DNA from: Streptomyces sp. NBC_00459
Lineage (GTDB): Bacteria; Actinomycetota; Actinomycetes; Streptomycetales; Streptomycetaceae
Assembly (NCBI RefSeq): GCF_036013955.1
Contig: NZ_CP107903.1
Coordinates: 7,006,001 to 7,070,000 of the forward strand
Length of the DNA: 64,000 nucleotides
Reading direction: 5' to 3'
How positions within the stretch are numbered: the first letter of the stretch is position 1; every line of letters starts with the position of its first letter. The notes beneath the pieces are model-generated. The model was given only the letters and a program-made list of their open reading frames with translations, was not told the origin of the DNA and did no database searches. Positions 50,222-58,332 of this stretch are shown here, piece by piece. The position numbers were made by a program, and so were the translations under genes.

Positions 50222-50731
50222 CTAGTTGGCAATCCCTTCCGGCACTGCCTTCTTGATGGCCGCAGCCAGATCGACAAGCGCCCCCGAGGTGTCCCGACCC
50301 GACGGAACAGTCACCTCGACATAGGCGAGCCGCGACGAAGTCGTGAAGCGGGACGACCCGTCGTCCCGCTTCTCCATCAGCCACCCGACCCCGTTCACCT
50401 CACCCCCCACCGCATCCGGATCCGCACCGGTGGCGACCTTGGGGTCGGTCATCCTGGGCGGCCGTACGACACCGCAGCGCAGTATGATCGCCGGGCTGCT
50501 GCCCCAGCCCGCGGTCAGTGCGGACCGGGGCTCGGGATCGTCGCGGCTCAGGCCGTCCACCTTCGACGGCAGCGACTTGTCCAGGTTCCGGCACAGCTTC
50601 GCGGCCTTCCCGTCCGGCACGGGAACCGTGACCGCGGCGCTGTCGTCTGCTGAGGAGCAGCCCGTGACGACGATCAACAGGGCGAGCGCGGGCAGAGCGA
50701 GCGGCCGGTGACGCAAGAAGTTCACCGGCAC
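50222..50731 (-). CDS. DUF3515 lipoprotein
   Basis: 169 residues. Signal with lipobox LIVVTGCSS (Cys at about 25), then the DUF3515 core: VPVPDGKAAKLCRNLDKSLP, WGSSPAIILRCGVVRPP and EVNGVGWLMEKRDDGSSRFTT. Two conserved Cys probably form a disulfide. Function is unknown; it should face the outside of the membrane. GTG start at 50731; an internal GTG two codons on is equally possible. It is convergent with ddl. Confidence 0.85.
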   Translation of the reverse strand: MPVNFLRHRPLALPALALLIVVTGCSSADDSAAVTVPVPDGKAAKLCRNLDKSLPSKVDGLSRDDPEPRSALTAGWGSSPAIILRCGVVRPPRMTDPKVATGADPDAVGGEVNGVGWLMEKRDDGSSRFTTSSRLAYVEVTVPSGRDTSGALVDLAAAIKKAVPEGIAN

Positions 50732-50745
50732 AGGGTAGACGGGGG

Positions 50746-50979
50746 CTACAGGTGCACCACCGGGCAGGTCAGAGTGCGGGTGATGCCGTCCACTTGCTGG
50801 ACCTTCGCGACCACCATGCGGCCGAGGTCGTCCACGGTGTCGGCCTGGGCGCGCACAATCACGTCGTACGGTCCTGTCACGTCCTCGGCCTGGGTCACCC
50901 CCGGGATCTTGCTGATCGTCTCGGCGACGGTCGACGCTTTGCCGACCTCGGTCTGGATCAGGATGTACGCCTGTACCAC
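50746..50979 (-). CDS. Stand-alone Lrp/AsnC-type effector (RAM) domain protein
   Basis: 77 residues from GTG 50979 (GGAGG four bases upstream); the longer open frame is not needed. The whole protein is one RAM domain: VQAYILIQTEVGKASTVAETI, IPGVTQAEDVTGPYDVIVRAQ and IDGITRTLTCPVV-like VDGITRTLTCPVVHL. It has no helix-turn-helix, so it may bind amino acids and modulate a partner such as a full Lrp protein. It precedes the DUF3515 gene on the same strand by 14 bases and is divergent from thiL. Confidence 0.88.
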   Translation of the reverse strand: MVQAYILIQTEVGKASTVAETISKIPGVTQAEDVTGPYDVIVRAQADTVDDLGRMVVAKVQQVDGITRTLTCPVVHL

Positions 50980-51196
50980 GGAACCTCCAGGGCGGCCACG
51001 AGGATCATGTGGGGAAAAGGAACGCCACGGTATCGCGTCGTCACGCGCCACGGGGAGACCTGCGGCGACCGGGAACCCGCACCGGGGTGCACACGCGGCA
51101 CAGGTTGACGGTCACCTCGACCGTACAGAGGTCCATGGGGCCTCGCGACCGGGCAGGAACAGCAACGGGGACAGCACCAGAAGGGGACGTACGACT

Positions 51197-52162
51197 ATGA
51201 AGGGCACTGTGGGCGAACTGGGGGAGTTCGGGCTCATCAGGGAGCTCACCTCCCGGCTCACCACCACCCCGGCGGTCCGGGTCGGTCCCGGCGACGACGC
51301 CGCCGTGGTCGCCGCGCCCGACCGCAGGGTCGTGGCGAGCACCGACATCCTCCTGGAAGGGCGGCACTTCCGCCGCGACTGGTCCACCGCGTACGACGTG
51401 GGCCGCAAGGCAGCCGCCCAGAACCTCGCGGACATCGCCGCCATGGGCGCCGTACCGACCGCGCTGCTCCTCGGCCTGGTCGTCCCCGCCGAACTCCCGG
51501 TCACCTGGCCCGTCGAACTGATGGACGGTCTGCGGGACGAGGCCCAGGTCGCGGGCGCCGCCGTGGTCGGCGGTGATGTCGTACGGGGGGACACGATCAT
51601 GGTCTCCATCACCGCGCTCGGTGATCTCCGCAACCACGAGCCGGTGATCCGCGGTGGTGCACGGCCCGGTGACGTCGTCGCCGTGACGGGCTGGCTGGGC
51701 TGGTCGGCGGCCGGGCACGCGGTGCTCTCGCGCGGCTTCCGCTCGCCGCGCGCCTTCGTCGAGGCCCACCGTCGTCCCGAACCGCCGTATCACGCGGGCC
51801 CGGCGGCGGCCGGCCTCGGCGCGACCGCGATGTGCGACGTGAGCGACGGGCTGATCGCCGACCTCGGGCACATCGCCGAGGCCAGCAAGGTCCGTATCGA
51901 CATCCGTTCGGGCGCGATCGACATCCCCACCCAGATGAACGACATCGGGCAGGCCGTGGGCGTCGACCCCATGCAGTGGGTGCTCACCGGCGGCGAGGAC
52001 CACGCGATCGTGGCGACCTTCCCGCCGGACGTGAAGCTGCCCGCCCGCTGGAAGGTGATCGGCGAGGTCCTCAACCCGTCGGCGCTGCCCCAGGTGACGG
52101 TCGACGGGGCACCGTGGACCAGCAAGGGCGGCTGGGACCACTTCGCGGACATCGAGTCGTGA
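51197..52162 (+). CDS. thiL: Thiamine-monophosphate kinase
   Basis: 321 residues. ATP-dependent phosphorylation of thiamine monophosphate to the diphosphate. VGPGDDAAVVAAPDRRVVASTDILLEG-type N-terminal motifs, QNLADIAAMGA, CDVSDGLIADLGHIAEAS and GGEDHAIVATF are conserved for the PurM/ThiL fold. AAGGGGA lies about nine bases before ATG 51197. No TPP riboswitch was seen upstream. Its stop overlaps the thiD start. Confidence 0.94.
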   Translation: MKGTVGELGEFGLIRELTSRLTTTPAVRVGPGDDAAVVAAPDRRVVASTDILLEGRHFRRDWSTAYDVGRKAAAQNLADIAAMGAVPTALLLGLVVPAELPVTWPVELMDGLRDEAQVAGAAVVGGDVVRGDTIMVSITALGDLRNHEPVIRGGARPGDVVAVTGWLGWSAAGHAVLSRGFRSPRAFVEAHRRPEPPYHAGPAAAGLGATAMCDVSDGLIADLGHIAEASKVRIDIRSGAIDIPTQMNDIGQAVGVDPMQWVLTGGEDHAIVATFPPDVKLPARWKVIGEVLNPSALPQVTVDGAPWTSKGGWDHFADIES

Positions 52163-52950
52163 CCGCGCTTCCGCGCGTCCTCACGGTCGCGGGCTCCGAC
52201 TCCGGTGGCGGCGCCGGGATCCAGGCCGACCTGAAGACGATGCTGGCGCTCGGAGTGCACGGCATGAGCGTGCTCACGGCGGTCACCGCGCAGAACTCCC
52301 TGGGCGTACAGGGTGCTTGGGAGCTGCCGGTGGAGGCGGTGCGGGCCCAGTACCGCAGCGTCGTCGGCGACATCGGAGTGACCGCGGTGAAGACCGGGAT
52401 GCTCGCCTCGGCCGAACTGGTCGAGGCGGTCGCCGAGTTGATCGCGGCGACGGACGTGCCGACGGTCGTCGACCCGGTGGGCGTCTCCAAGCACGGGGAC
52501 CCGCTGCTGGCCGCGTCCGCACTCGATTCCGTACGGACGCTGCTGCTGCCGGTGGCGACCGTGGCGACGCCGAACCTCGACGAGGTGGCGCAGCTCACGG
52601 GCGTACGCGTCGAGTCGGAGGGCCAACTGCGCGAGGCCGCTGCCGCCGTGCTGGCGTACGGGCCGAAGTGGGCGCTGATCAAGGGCGGCCATCTGCCGGG
52701 CGAGGCCGTCGACCTGCTGACGGACGGGTCCGAGGAGCACTGGCTGCGCGCCCCGCGCCTCGACAACCGGCACACGCACGGCACGGGCTGCACGCTGGCG
52801 TCGGCCATCGCGTCGGGGCTGGCGAAGGGCGAGTCGGTACCGGAGGCGGTGGCGGCGGCGAAGGAGTACGTCACCGGGGCGATCGCGGCCGGGTTCGCTC
52901 TGGGGGGCGGGATCGGTCCGGTGGACCACGGGTGGCGGTTCCGGGCGTAG
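52159..52950 (+). CDS. thiD: Hydroxymethylpyrimidine/phosphomethylpyrimidine kinase
   Basis: 263-residue ribokinase-fold enzyme. VAGSDSGGGAGIQADLKTM is the substrate-binding signature, followed by GVHGMSVLTAVTAQN, DPVGVSKHGDPLL and the anion-hole/catalytic THGTGCTLASAIAS. GTG 52159 overlaps the thiL TGA by 4 bases. Together the two genes supply the pyrimidine kinase steps and the final step of thiamine diphosphate synthesis. Confidence 0.94.
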   Translation: MTALPRVLTVAGSDSGGGAGIQADLKTMLALGVHGMSVLTAVTAQNSLGVQGAWELPVEAVRAQYRSVVGDIGVTAVKTGMLASAELVEAVAELIAATDVPTVVDPVGVSKHGDPLLAASALDSVRTLLLPVATVATPNLDEVAQLTGVRVESEGQLREAAAAVLAYGPKWALIKGGHLPGEAVDLLTDGSEEHWLRAPRLDNRHTHGTGCTLASAIASGLAKGESVPEAVAAAKEYVTGAIAAGFALGGGIGPVDHGWRFRA

Positions 52951-52993
52951 AGAACATCCGTCGGGGCGCATCTGCTCTGCGGGTACGGCAAAA

Positions 52994-53019
52994 AGCCGGC
53001 CCACCGAGGTGGACCGGCT
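52994..53019. terminator. Terminator between thiD and rpmB
   Basis: AGCCGGCCCACC (52994-53005) with GGTGGACCGGCT (53008-53019), one mismatch. A T-run exists on the minus strand (complement of 52990-52994), so it mainly terminates rpmB. Confidence 0.8.
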
Positions 53020-53059
53020 CTGTGCAGCGAACCAACAGTGGCCGCGCGCTAGCTGAGCG

Positions 53060-53245
53060 TCAGCGCGAGACCTTGCCGGCCTTGATGCACGAGGTGCAAG
53101 CGTTCACGCGCTTCGGCGTCCCACCGACCACGGTACGTACGCGCTGGATGTTCGGGTTCCAGCGACGGGGTGTACGGCGGTGCGAGTGGGAGATGCTGTT
53201 GCCGAAGCCCGGCCCCTTGCCGCAGACGTCGCAGTTGGCAGCCAC
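53060..53245 (-). CDS. rpmB: 50S ribosomal protein L28, zinc-binding form
   Basis: 61 residues. MAANCDVCGKGPGFGNSISHS and RVNACTSCIKAGKVSR give two CxxC pairs, the zinc-binding (C+) type. Streptomyces also carry Zn-free paralogues induced by Zur on zinc starvation; this is the housekeeping copy. It is monocistronic, divergent from the DAK2 gene with 277 bases between, and ends at the terminator at 52994. Confidence 0.95.
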   Translation of the reverse strand: MAANCDVCGKGPGFGNSISHSHRRTPRRWNPNIQRVRTVVGGTPKRVNACTSCIKAGKVSR

Positions 53246-53522
53246 GGGTCACTCCAAAGACTTCAGATGCTCTTACGGGTTGATCCCGGCACGCCGGGAT
53301 CAGGATCGGAGGATCTGAGTGGCAGTACCAGGGAGAAGGCCCGATGTGCGACGGCCATCTGGGATGGCCTTCTCGATCGGGCAACCGGAGCAGCATACAA
53401 CGACTGCGCCAGTACAACGAAACTACCATGGCTGATCAGGGCTTCACTCCCGGCCCCGGGCCACCCGGCATTCACCCGGGGTCTACGCTGCGTGCCACGT
53501 CCAGCAGCTCAAGGAGGCGCAG

Positions 53523-55247
53523 GTGCCGCAGGTGCCGCAGACATTCTTCGATGCTCTCGCGGTCCGCACCTGGTGCGGACTCGCGCTGGCCGCGCTCGGG
53601 CGGGCGCGCGAGGAGATCGACGCGATCAATGTCTACCCGGTCGCCGACGGGGACACCGGCACCAACCTCTATCTGACGCTGGAGTCGGCGTGCGCGGCGG
53701 TCGAGGCCGCCTTCGCCGGGCACGAGACGGGGGCCGGACCGACTGGCACGGCCGGGGCTCCGACCCTGGCCGACGCGACCCGGGCGATGGCCCACGGCGC
53801 GCTGATAGGGGCGCGCGGCAACTCCGGCACGATCCTGGCGCAGCTGCTGCGCGGCATGGCCCAGGTGCTGGCCGCCGACGCGGACGGTGGGAGCGCTCGC
53901 ATCGACGGCCCCGGCCTGTGCCTGGCCCTGCGGCACGCGGCGGAGGCCGCCCGGCAGGCCGTGGCCCACCCGGTCGAGGGCACGGTCCTCACGGTCGCCT
54001 CCGCGGCGGCCGACGCCGCGACGGAGGCGGAGGGCGACTGCGGGACGGTGGCAAGAGCCGCGTACGAGGGCGCCTCGGCCGCGTTGGCCGCCACCCCGGG
54101 CCAGCTGGCCGTCCTGGGGCGCGCGGGCGTCGTCGACGCGGGCGGACGGGGACTGGTGGCGGTGCTCGGGGCGCTGGTGGAGACGTTCACGGGGGAGGCG
54201 CCGGGAGGTGGCGCGACAGGGGCCGCGTGGGCGGCACGCGTGCGCGTGCCGGCTCGTTCCGACGCCCTTGGGACGGCGACGCCGGTGCCCGACGGCCCGG
54301 ACGACTGCGCGGAGGACGCCTCCGGGCCCGCCTTCGAGGTCATCTACCTCCTGGAGGCCGAGGACACGGCCGTCGCCCGGCTCCGGGAGCGGCTGGACCG
54401 GCTCGGGGACTCGCTCGTGGTGGTCGGGGGCGACGGGCTGTGGAACGTGCACGTGCACGTCGACGACGCAGGCGCCGCCGTGGAGGCGGGAGTCGAGGCG
54501 GGGCGGCCGTACCGGATCAGGATCACGCACTTCGGGATCGGTGACGTACACACCGGTGGCGTCGGACGGCCGCCCCGGGAGCGGGTGCAGCGGGCCGTCG
54601 TGGCCGTCGTGCCGGGGGAGGGGCTGGCCGGGCTGTACGGCGAGGCCGGTGCCACCATCGTGCTCGCGCGGCCCGGGGAGCCACCGGCGAGCGGGGAGCT
54701 CGTCGAGGCCGTGCGGCGGGCCCACGCGCGCGAGGTCGTCCTGCTGCCCAACGACGCCGACCTGCGCCACACCGCCGCCGCGGCGGCCGAACAGGCCCGC
54801 ACGGAGGGCATCCGCGTGGCCCTGATCCCGACGCGGTCGGCGGTCCAGGGCATCGCCGCGCTCGCCGTGCACGAACCGGAACGCCGGTTCGACGAGGACG
54901 TCGTCGCGATGACCTCCGCGGCCGGCGCGACCCGCTACGCCGAACTCGCCGTCGCGGAACGCCAGTCCTGGACGATGGCCGGCATCTGCCAGACCGGTGA
55001 CGTCCTCGGCCTGATCGACGGTGACGTCGCCGTGATCGGCTCGGACGTCACGGCCACCGCGGAGGCCGTCATCGACCGCATGCTCCAGGCGGGGGGTGAG
55101 ATGGTCACCCTCGTCCTCGGGGACGAGGCGCCCGAGGACATCGCGGGCCACCTGGAGGCCCGGGTCCGTGAGGGGTATCTCGCCGTCGACACCGTGGTCT
55201 ATCGGGGCGGGCGGCAGGGGGCGTTGCTGCTCATCGGGGTTGAGTGA
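53523..55247 (+). CDS. DAK2 (DhaL/FakA-like) kinase domain protein
   Basis: 574 residues. An N-terminal DhaL domain (INVYPVADGDTGTNLYLTLES with Mg-binding Asp about 42 and 44, GARGNSGTILAQLLRG, HPVEGTVLTVAS and VDAGGRGLVAVLG) is followed by the middle and C-terminal domains of fatty acid kinase FakA. FakA phosphorylates fatty acids bound to FakB; no FakB is in the window, so the substrate is inferred. GTG 53523 has AAGGAGG six bases upstream. In the Streptomyces gene order I recall, recG follows this gene directly; here the Hsp90/helical-repeat pair lies between. Confidence 0.88.
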   Translation: MPQVPQTFFDALAVRTWCGLALAALGRAREEIDAINVYPVADGDTGTNLYLTLESACAAVEAAFAGHETGAGPTGTAGAPTLADATRAMAHGALIGARGNSGTILAQLLRGMAQVLAADADGGSARIDGPGLCLALRHAAEAARQAVAHPVEGTVLTVASAAADAATEAEGDCGTVARAAYEGASAALAATPGQLAVLGRAGVVDAGGRGLVAVLGALVETFTGEAPGGGATGAAWAARVRVPARSDALGTATPVPDGPDDCAEDASGPAFEVIYLLEAEDTAVARLRERLDRLGDSLVVVGGDGLWNVHVHVDDAGAAVEAGVEAGRPYRIRITHFGIGDVHTGGVGRPPRERVQRAVVAVVPGEGLAGLYGEAGATIVLARPGEPPASGELVEAVRRAHAREVVLLPNDADLRHTAAAAAEQARTEGIRVALIPTRSAVQGIAALAVHEPERRFDEDVVAMTSAAGATRYAELAVAERQSWTMAGICQTGDVLGLIDGDVAVIGSDVTATAEAVIDRMLQAGGEMVTLVLGDEAPEDIAGHLEARVREGYLAVDTVVYRGGRQGALLLIGVE

Positions 55248-55306
55248 GGGAGGGTGCGCGTCGGAGGGGTTTCGCCCCCGCCGCCCCTACCCGTCCCATC
55301 CCGTTC

Positions 55307-55325
55307 CTGGGGGCTGCGCCCCCAG
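55307..55325. terminator. Hairpin in a Streptomyces-type intergenic element
   Basis: CTGGGGGC (55307-55314), loop TGC, GCCCCCAG (55318-55325), followed to 55372 by a CTCAAACGCCGGACGGGCTG segment that I recall as common at Streptomyces gene ends. It separates convergent stops at 55247 and 55381. Confidence 0.7.
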
Positions 55326-55380
55326 ACCCCCTTCGCGCTGAACGCGCTCGTCCTCAAACGCCGGACGGGCTGAAGCGCCC

Positions 55381-58332
55381 CTAGTCCGCCTCCTGCTCCT
55401 CCATGAGCTGGAGCATCTGTTCCGCCTCGGCCCGGCGGGACCGGACCGTTTCGGCCTCCTCCTCGTAGGGCTCGAAGTTCTCGTACGCGGTCAGCACCCC
55501 GCGCGCGCGTGCCGCCGCGTCCGACGGGCGGCTCAGGTCCGCCTCCAGCCAGCCCGCGGCCAGTTCGGCGCCGGTGCGGCCGTGCAGGCCCTCCTCGCCG
55601 AGGGAGGAGAACACGGCGATCGCCTTCGTCATCTGGGCCAGCGCCGCCTCGAACGCGGCCTCGATCGCGCCGTCCTCGGCGTCCTCCGCGGCGGAGCGGG
55701 CCAGCAGGTCGCCGAACTGGCGGTGGGTGTGGGCGAGTTCGGCGCCGAGCTGCTCGCGGGACTCCAGCTCCTCCGCCTCGGACAGGGCCTGCGCGCACTC
55801 CCGGACCGCTTCGCCCATCCGCTGCCGGGCCCCGTCGAGGCCCGCCTCCATCCGCAGCGCGAGCCACGCGCGGGCGCGCAGGGCACGCACCAGGCCGTGC
55901 ACGTTGCCGAGCGAGCGCCACAGCTCGCCGGCGCGTTCGTAGGCCTGGTCCGCCTCGGCGGGCAGCCCGGCCTGGCCGAGGGACTCGGCGGCCAGGTGGG
56001 CGAGGGTCGCGTGGTCCTGCTGCTCGGGCCAGTGCCGGGCGATCTCCGCGGCCCTCAGCCGGCGTTCGGCGGACTCACGGTGCTCGCCCAGCTCGCCCAG
56101 ACAGTCGCCGAGCCACCACAGCGTCTGTACGACCGCTCCGTCGCCGTGCGTCTCCGTCCCGAGGTCGGGCAGCGCCGACTCCAGCACCTCGGCAGCCTCC
56201 GCCCACCGGCCCTGCCGCAGCAGGAAACCGCCGAGCAGGTGCCGGGCCCAGGCGCCCAGGGTCGGGCCCTCGCCCGCCTCGTCGGCCCAGTGCGCGGCCT
56301 CCAGGGCGCGGTCCGCGGCCTCGGCGATCTCGTCGCGCGCCCCGAGGATCTCGGCGAGCTGCAGGTTCAGCTGGGCCTGGCCGGCCGCCTCCAGATACGC
56401 CCCGCCGTGCTCCAGGGCCCCACGCAGCGCCCGCTCGGCCCCGGCGATGTCGCCGAGATGGTGGGCGAGGCCGGCCAGCCGTGCCTCGTACTCGACCGCG
56501 AACCACGGCAGCCCGGCCGCGACGAACGCATCCGTCGCCCAGGTGAACAGCTCCGCGGCCCCCGCCAGGTCCCCGGTGCGCGTCGCCAGTTCCCCGAGCA
56601 TGGCCTGCGCCTCCGCGCCGCGTGAGGCGAGCCGCACATCGTTTCCGGCGTGCCCGTCGACGAGTGCCAGCAGCTCCCGTACGGCGTTCTCCGCGGCGGC
56701 CAGGACCTGGTCGGTGCCGTCCTCCTCGACCTGCCGCATGAGGATGCGGGCGCGCCCCATCAGGACGGCCGCGGCCTGCCGTACGCCGGTGCGCTCGTCG
56801 GAGTAGAGCGCGAGGACCTCCTCGTACGGCTCGGAGACGGTCGCCAGGGCCTCGTCGATGTCGCCCTCCAGGGCGCGTGCGTACGCGGCGCGGGCGCGGG
56901 CGGCCAGAGCCTCGCCGGGGTCGCCCGCCTCGGCGTACAGCTCGGCGGCCCGCTCGAAGAGCGCGATGCCCTCAGGGCCGCCCTCCATGGCCCTGTGATC
57001 GACGATCTCCGCCCGGTCGGCCGCCGGTAGGTCCATGTCCTCGGCGGCCCGCCAGACGGCCGCCCACGCCTCCATCGCGTGCGGCAGCAGCCCGTCCGAC
57101 ATCCGGCGCGCGTCGGCGAGCAGCGCGGGCAGGTCGTCCGGGGCGTCGGCCGGCTTCGCCGCGAGGCCCGGGGACACCGTGGACCCCGCGGGCGCCCTGC
57201 GGGGCGCGGGGACGCCCCGCGCCGCCCGCACGCCCAGCGGCAGCCGCTCCACCAGCGGAGCCTGGTCCATGCGCGCGCGGACGTTCTCGCCGACGTACGA
57301 CGTGCCGTTGCGCAGGTCGAAGCGCTCGGACAGGGAAAGGGTCTCCTCGCGCGCGTGGACGGCGAGTTCGCGGGCGGTCCAGTCACGCTCGGCCGGACCG
57401 GGGACCGACTGGTCGCCCATACCCATGGCGGTCAGCCGGTCCATGAGGAGGGTCACGGCGGCCAGGAAGTCCATCCCGCTGCGCGGCTGCCCGGAGTCCG
57501 TGAAGTACGCGGGGCGCTCCGCGAGCAGTTCCAGGCCGCGCGCCTCGTTGCCGGTCAGCGCGCAGAACTCGACGTGGTCCGCGTACGCGCCCCGCATGCT
57601 CTCCATGGGCCGTACCAGCCGGAAGCCCCGAAGGTGATGCGCGCGGGCCTCGTCCAGGCGGCCCAGGCGCAGCAGCGGGGCCAGGGAGGACGCCAGGACG
57701 GTGTGCGGTTCGTGGGCGCACGTGAACTCGCCCTCCAGGACCGGCCGCCACAGGTCGAGCGCCTCGGCGTCGGCGCCCCGCTCGGCCTGCCACCAGCCCT
57801 GGCTGTGCAGTTCGCAGGCGTGGCAGTCGGCCATGCTGTCGCGGTCGGCGGCCAGCCAGGCGGCGTACGCCCGTTCGGCCCGCGGCAGATCGCCGATATG
57901 CGCGGCCACACTGAACTCGGCGCCGCGCACGGCCCGTTCGGAGTGCCCGGCGAGCCGGTAGCGGTGCTCCATCTCGCCGAGCCACTTCTCGATGGAGGCC
58001 AGCGGGATGTGCGGCTGGTCCAGCATGCCCGTGGTCATCCACTTGAAGACCCAGTGCAGCGTGTGGACCTCGTACTCGTCGAAGTCCTCGGGCCGCTCGT
58101 CCCACATGCGCAGCAGACGCGCGAAGGGGACGAACATCCGGTCCTTCTCGGAGCTGTAGTTGTAGGCCTTCAACTGGTGCCCGAGCGCCTCGATCACGGC
58201 GAGCGGGATGTTCAGCTTCTCGGCCTCGGCCAGCAGCTGCTCCGCGCGCGCGTTGCGGGCCGGTCCCTCCGGCTGCTCCGAGTTCAGCGCCATGGCCTCG
58301 CGGAGCGCGTCGAAGTCCTTGATCTCGCTCAT
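55381..58332 (-). CDS. Large helical-repeat (TPR-like) protein coupled to an Hsp90 gene
   Basis: 983 residues from ATG 58332; the longer frame is antisense-like noise. It is made almost wholly of Ala/Leu/Glu-rich helical hairpins of TPR type, for example AEELFTWATDAF-like, LGDIAGAERALRGALEHGGAYLEAAGQ and WAEAAEVLESALPDLG, from about 100 to 960. No signal, membrane segment or catalytic motif is visible. Its ATG overlaps the TGA of the Hsp90 gene (ATGA, 58329-58332), so the two are translationally coupled. It may be a co-chaperone or client scaffold of that Hsp90; this is inference from context and fold. Confidence 0.82.
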   Translation of the reverse strand: MSEIKDFDALREAMALNSEQPEGPARNARAEQLLAEAEKLNIPLAVIEALGHQLKAYNYSSEKDRMFVPFARLLRMWDERPEDFDEYEVHTLHWVFKWMTTGMLDQPHIPLASIEKWLGEMEHRYRLAGHSERAVRGAEFSVAAHIGDLPRAERAYAAWLAADRDSMADCHACELHSQGWWQAERGADAEALDLWRPVLEGEFTCAHEPHTVLASSLAPLLRLGRLDEARAHHLRGFRLVRPMESMRGAYADHVEFCALTGNEARGLELLAERPAYFTDSGQPRSGMDFLAAVTLLMDRLTAMGMGDQSVPGPAERDWTARELAVHAREETLSLSERFDLRNGTSYVGENVRARMDQAPLVERLPLGVRAARGVPAPRRAPAGSTVSPGLAAKPADAPDDLPALLADARRMSDGLLPHAMEAWAAVWRAAEDMDLPAADRAEIVDHRAMEGGPEGIALFERAAELYAEAGDPGEALAARARAAYARALEGDIDEALATVSEPYEEVLALYSDERTGVRQAAAVLMGRARILMRQVEEDGTDQVLAAAENAVRELLALVDGHAGNDVRLASRGAEAQAMLGELATRTGDLAGAAELFTWATDAFVAAGLPWFAVEYEARLAGLAHHLGDIAGAERALRGALEHGGAYLEAAGQAQLNLQLAEILGARDEIAEAADRALEAAHWADEAGEGPTLGAWARHLLGGFLLRQGRWAEAAEVLESALPDLGTETHGDGAVVQTLWWLGDCLGELGEHRESAERRLRAAEIARHWPEQQDHATLAHLAAESLGQAGLPAEADQAYERAGELWRSLGNVHGLVRALRARAWLALRMEAGLDGARQRMGEAVRECAQALSEAEELESREQLGAELAHTHRQFGDLLARSAAEDAEDGAIEAAFEAALAQMTKAIAVFSSLGEEGLHGRTGAELAAGWLEADLSRPSDAAARARGVLTAYENFEPYEEEAETVRSRRAEAEQMLQLMEEQEAD

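Noticed and set aside
51052..51196. TPP riboswitch before thiL
   Set aside because: The conserved THI-box segments were not found in the short leader.
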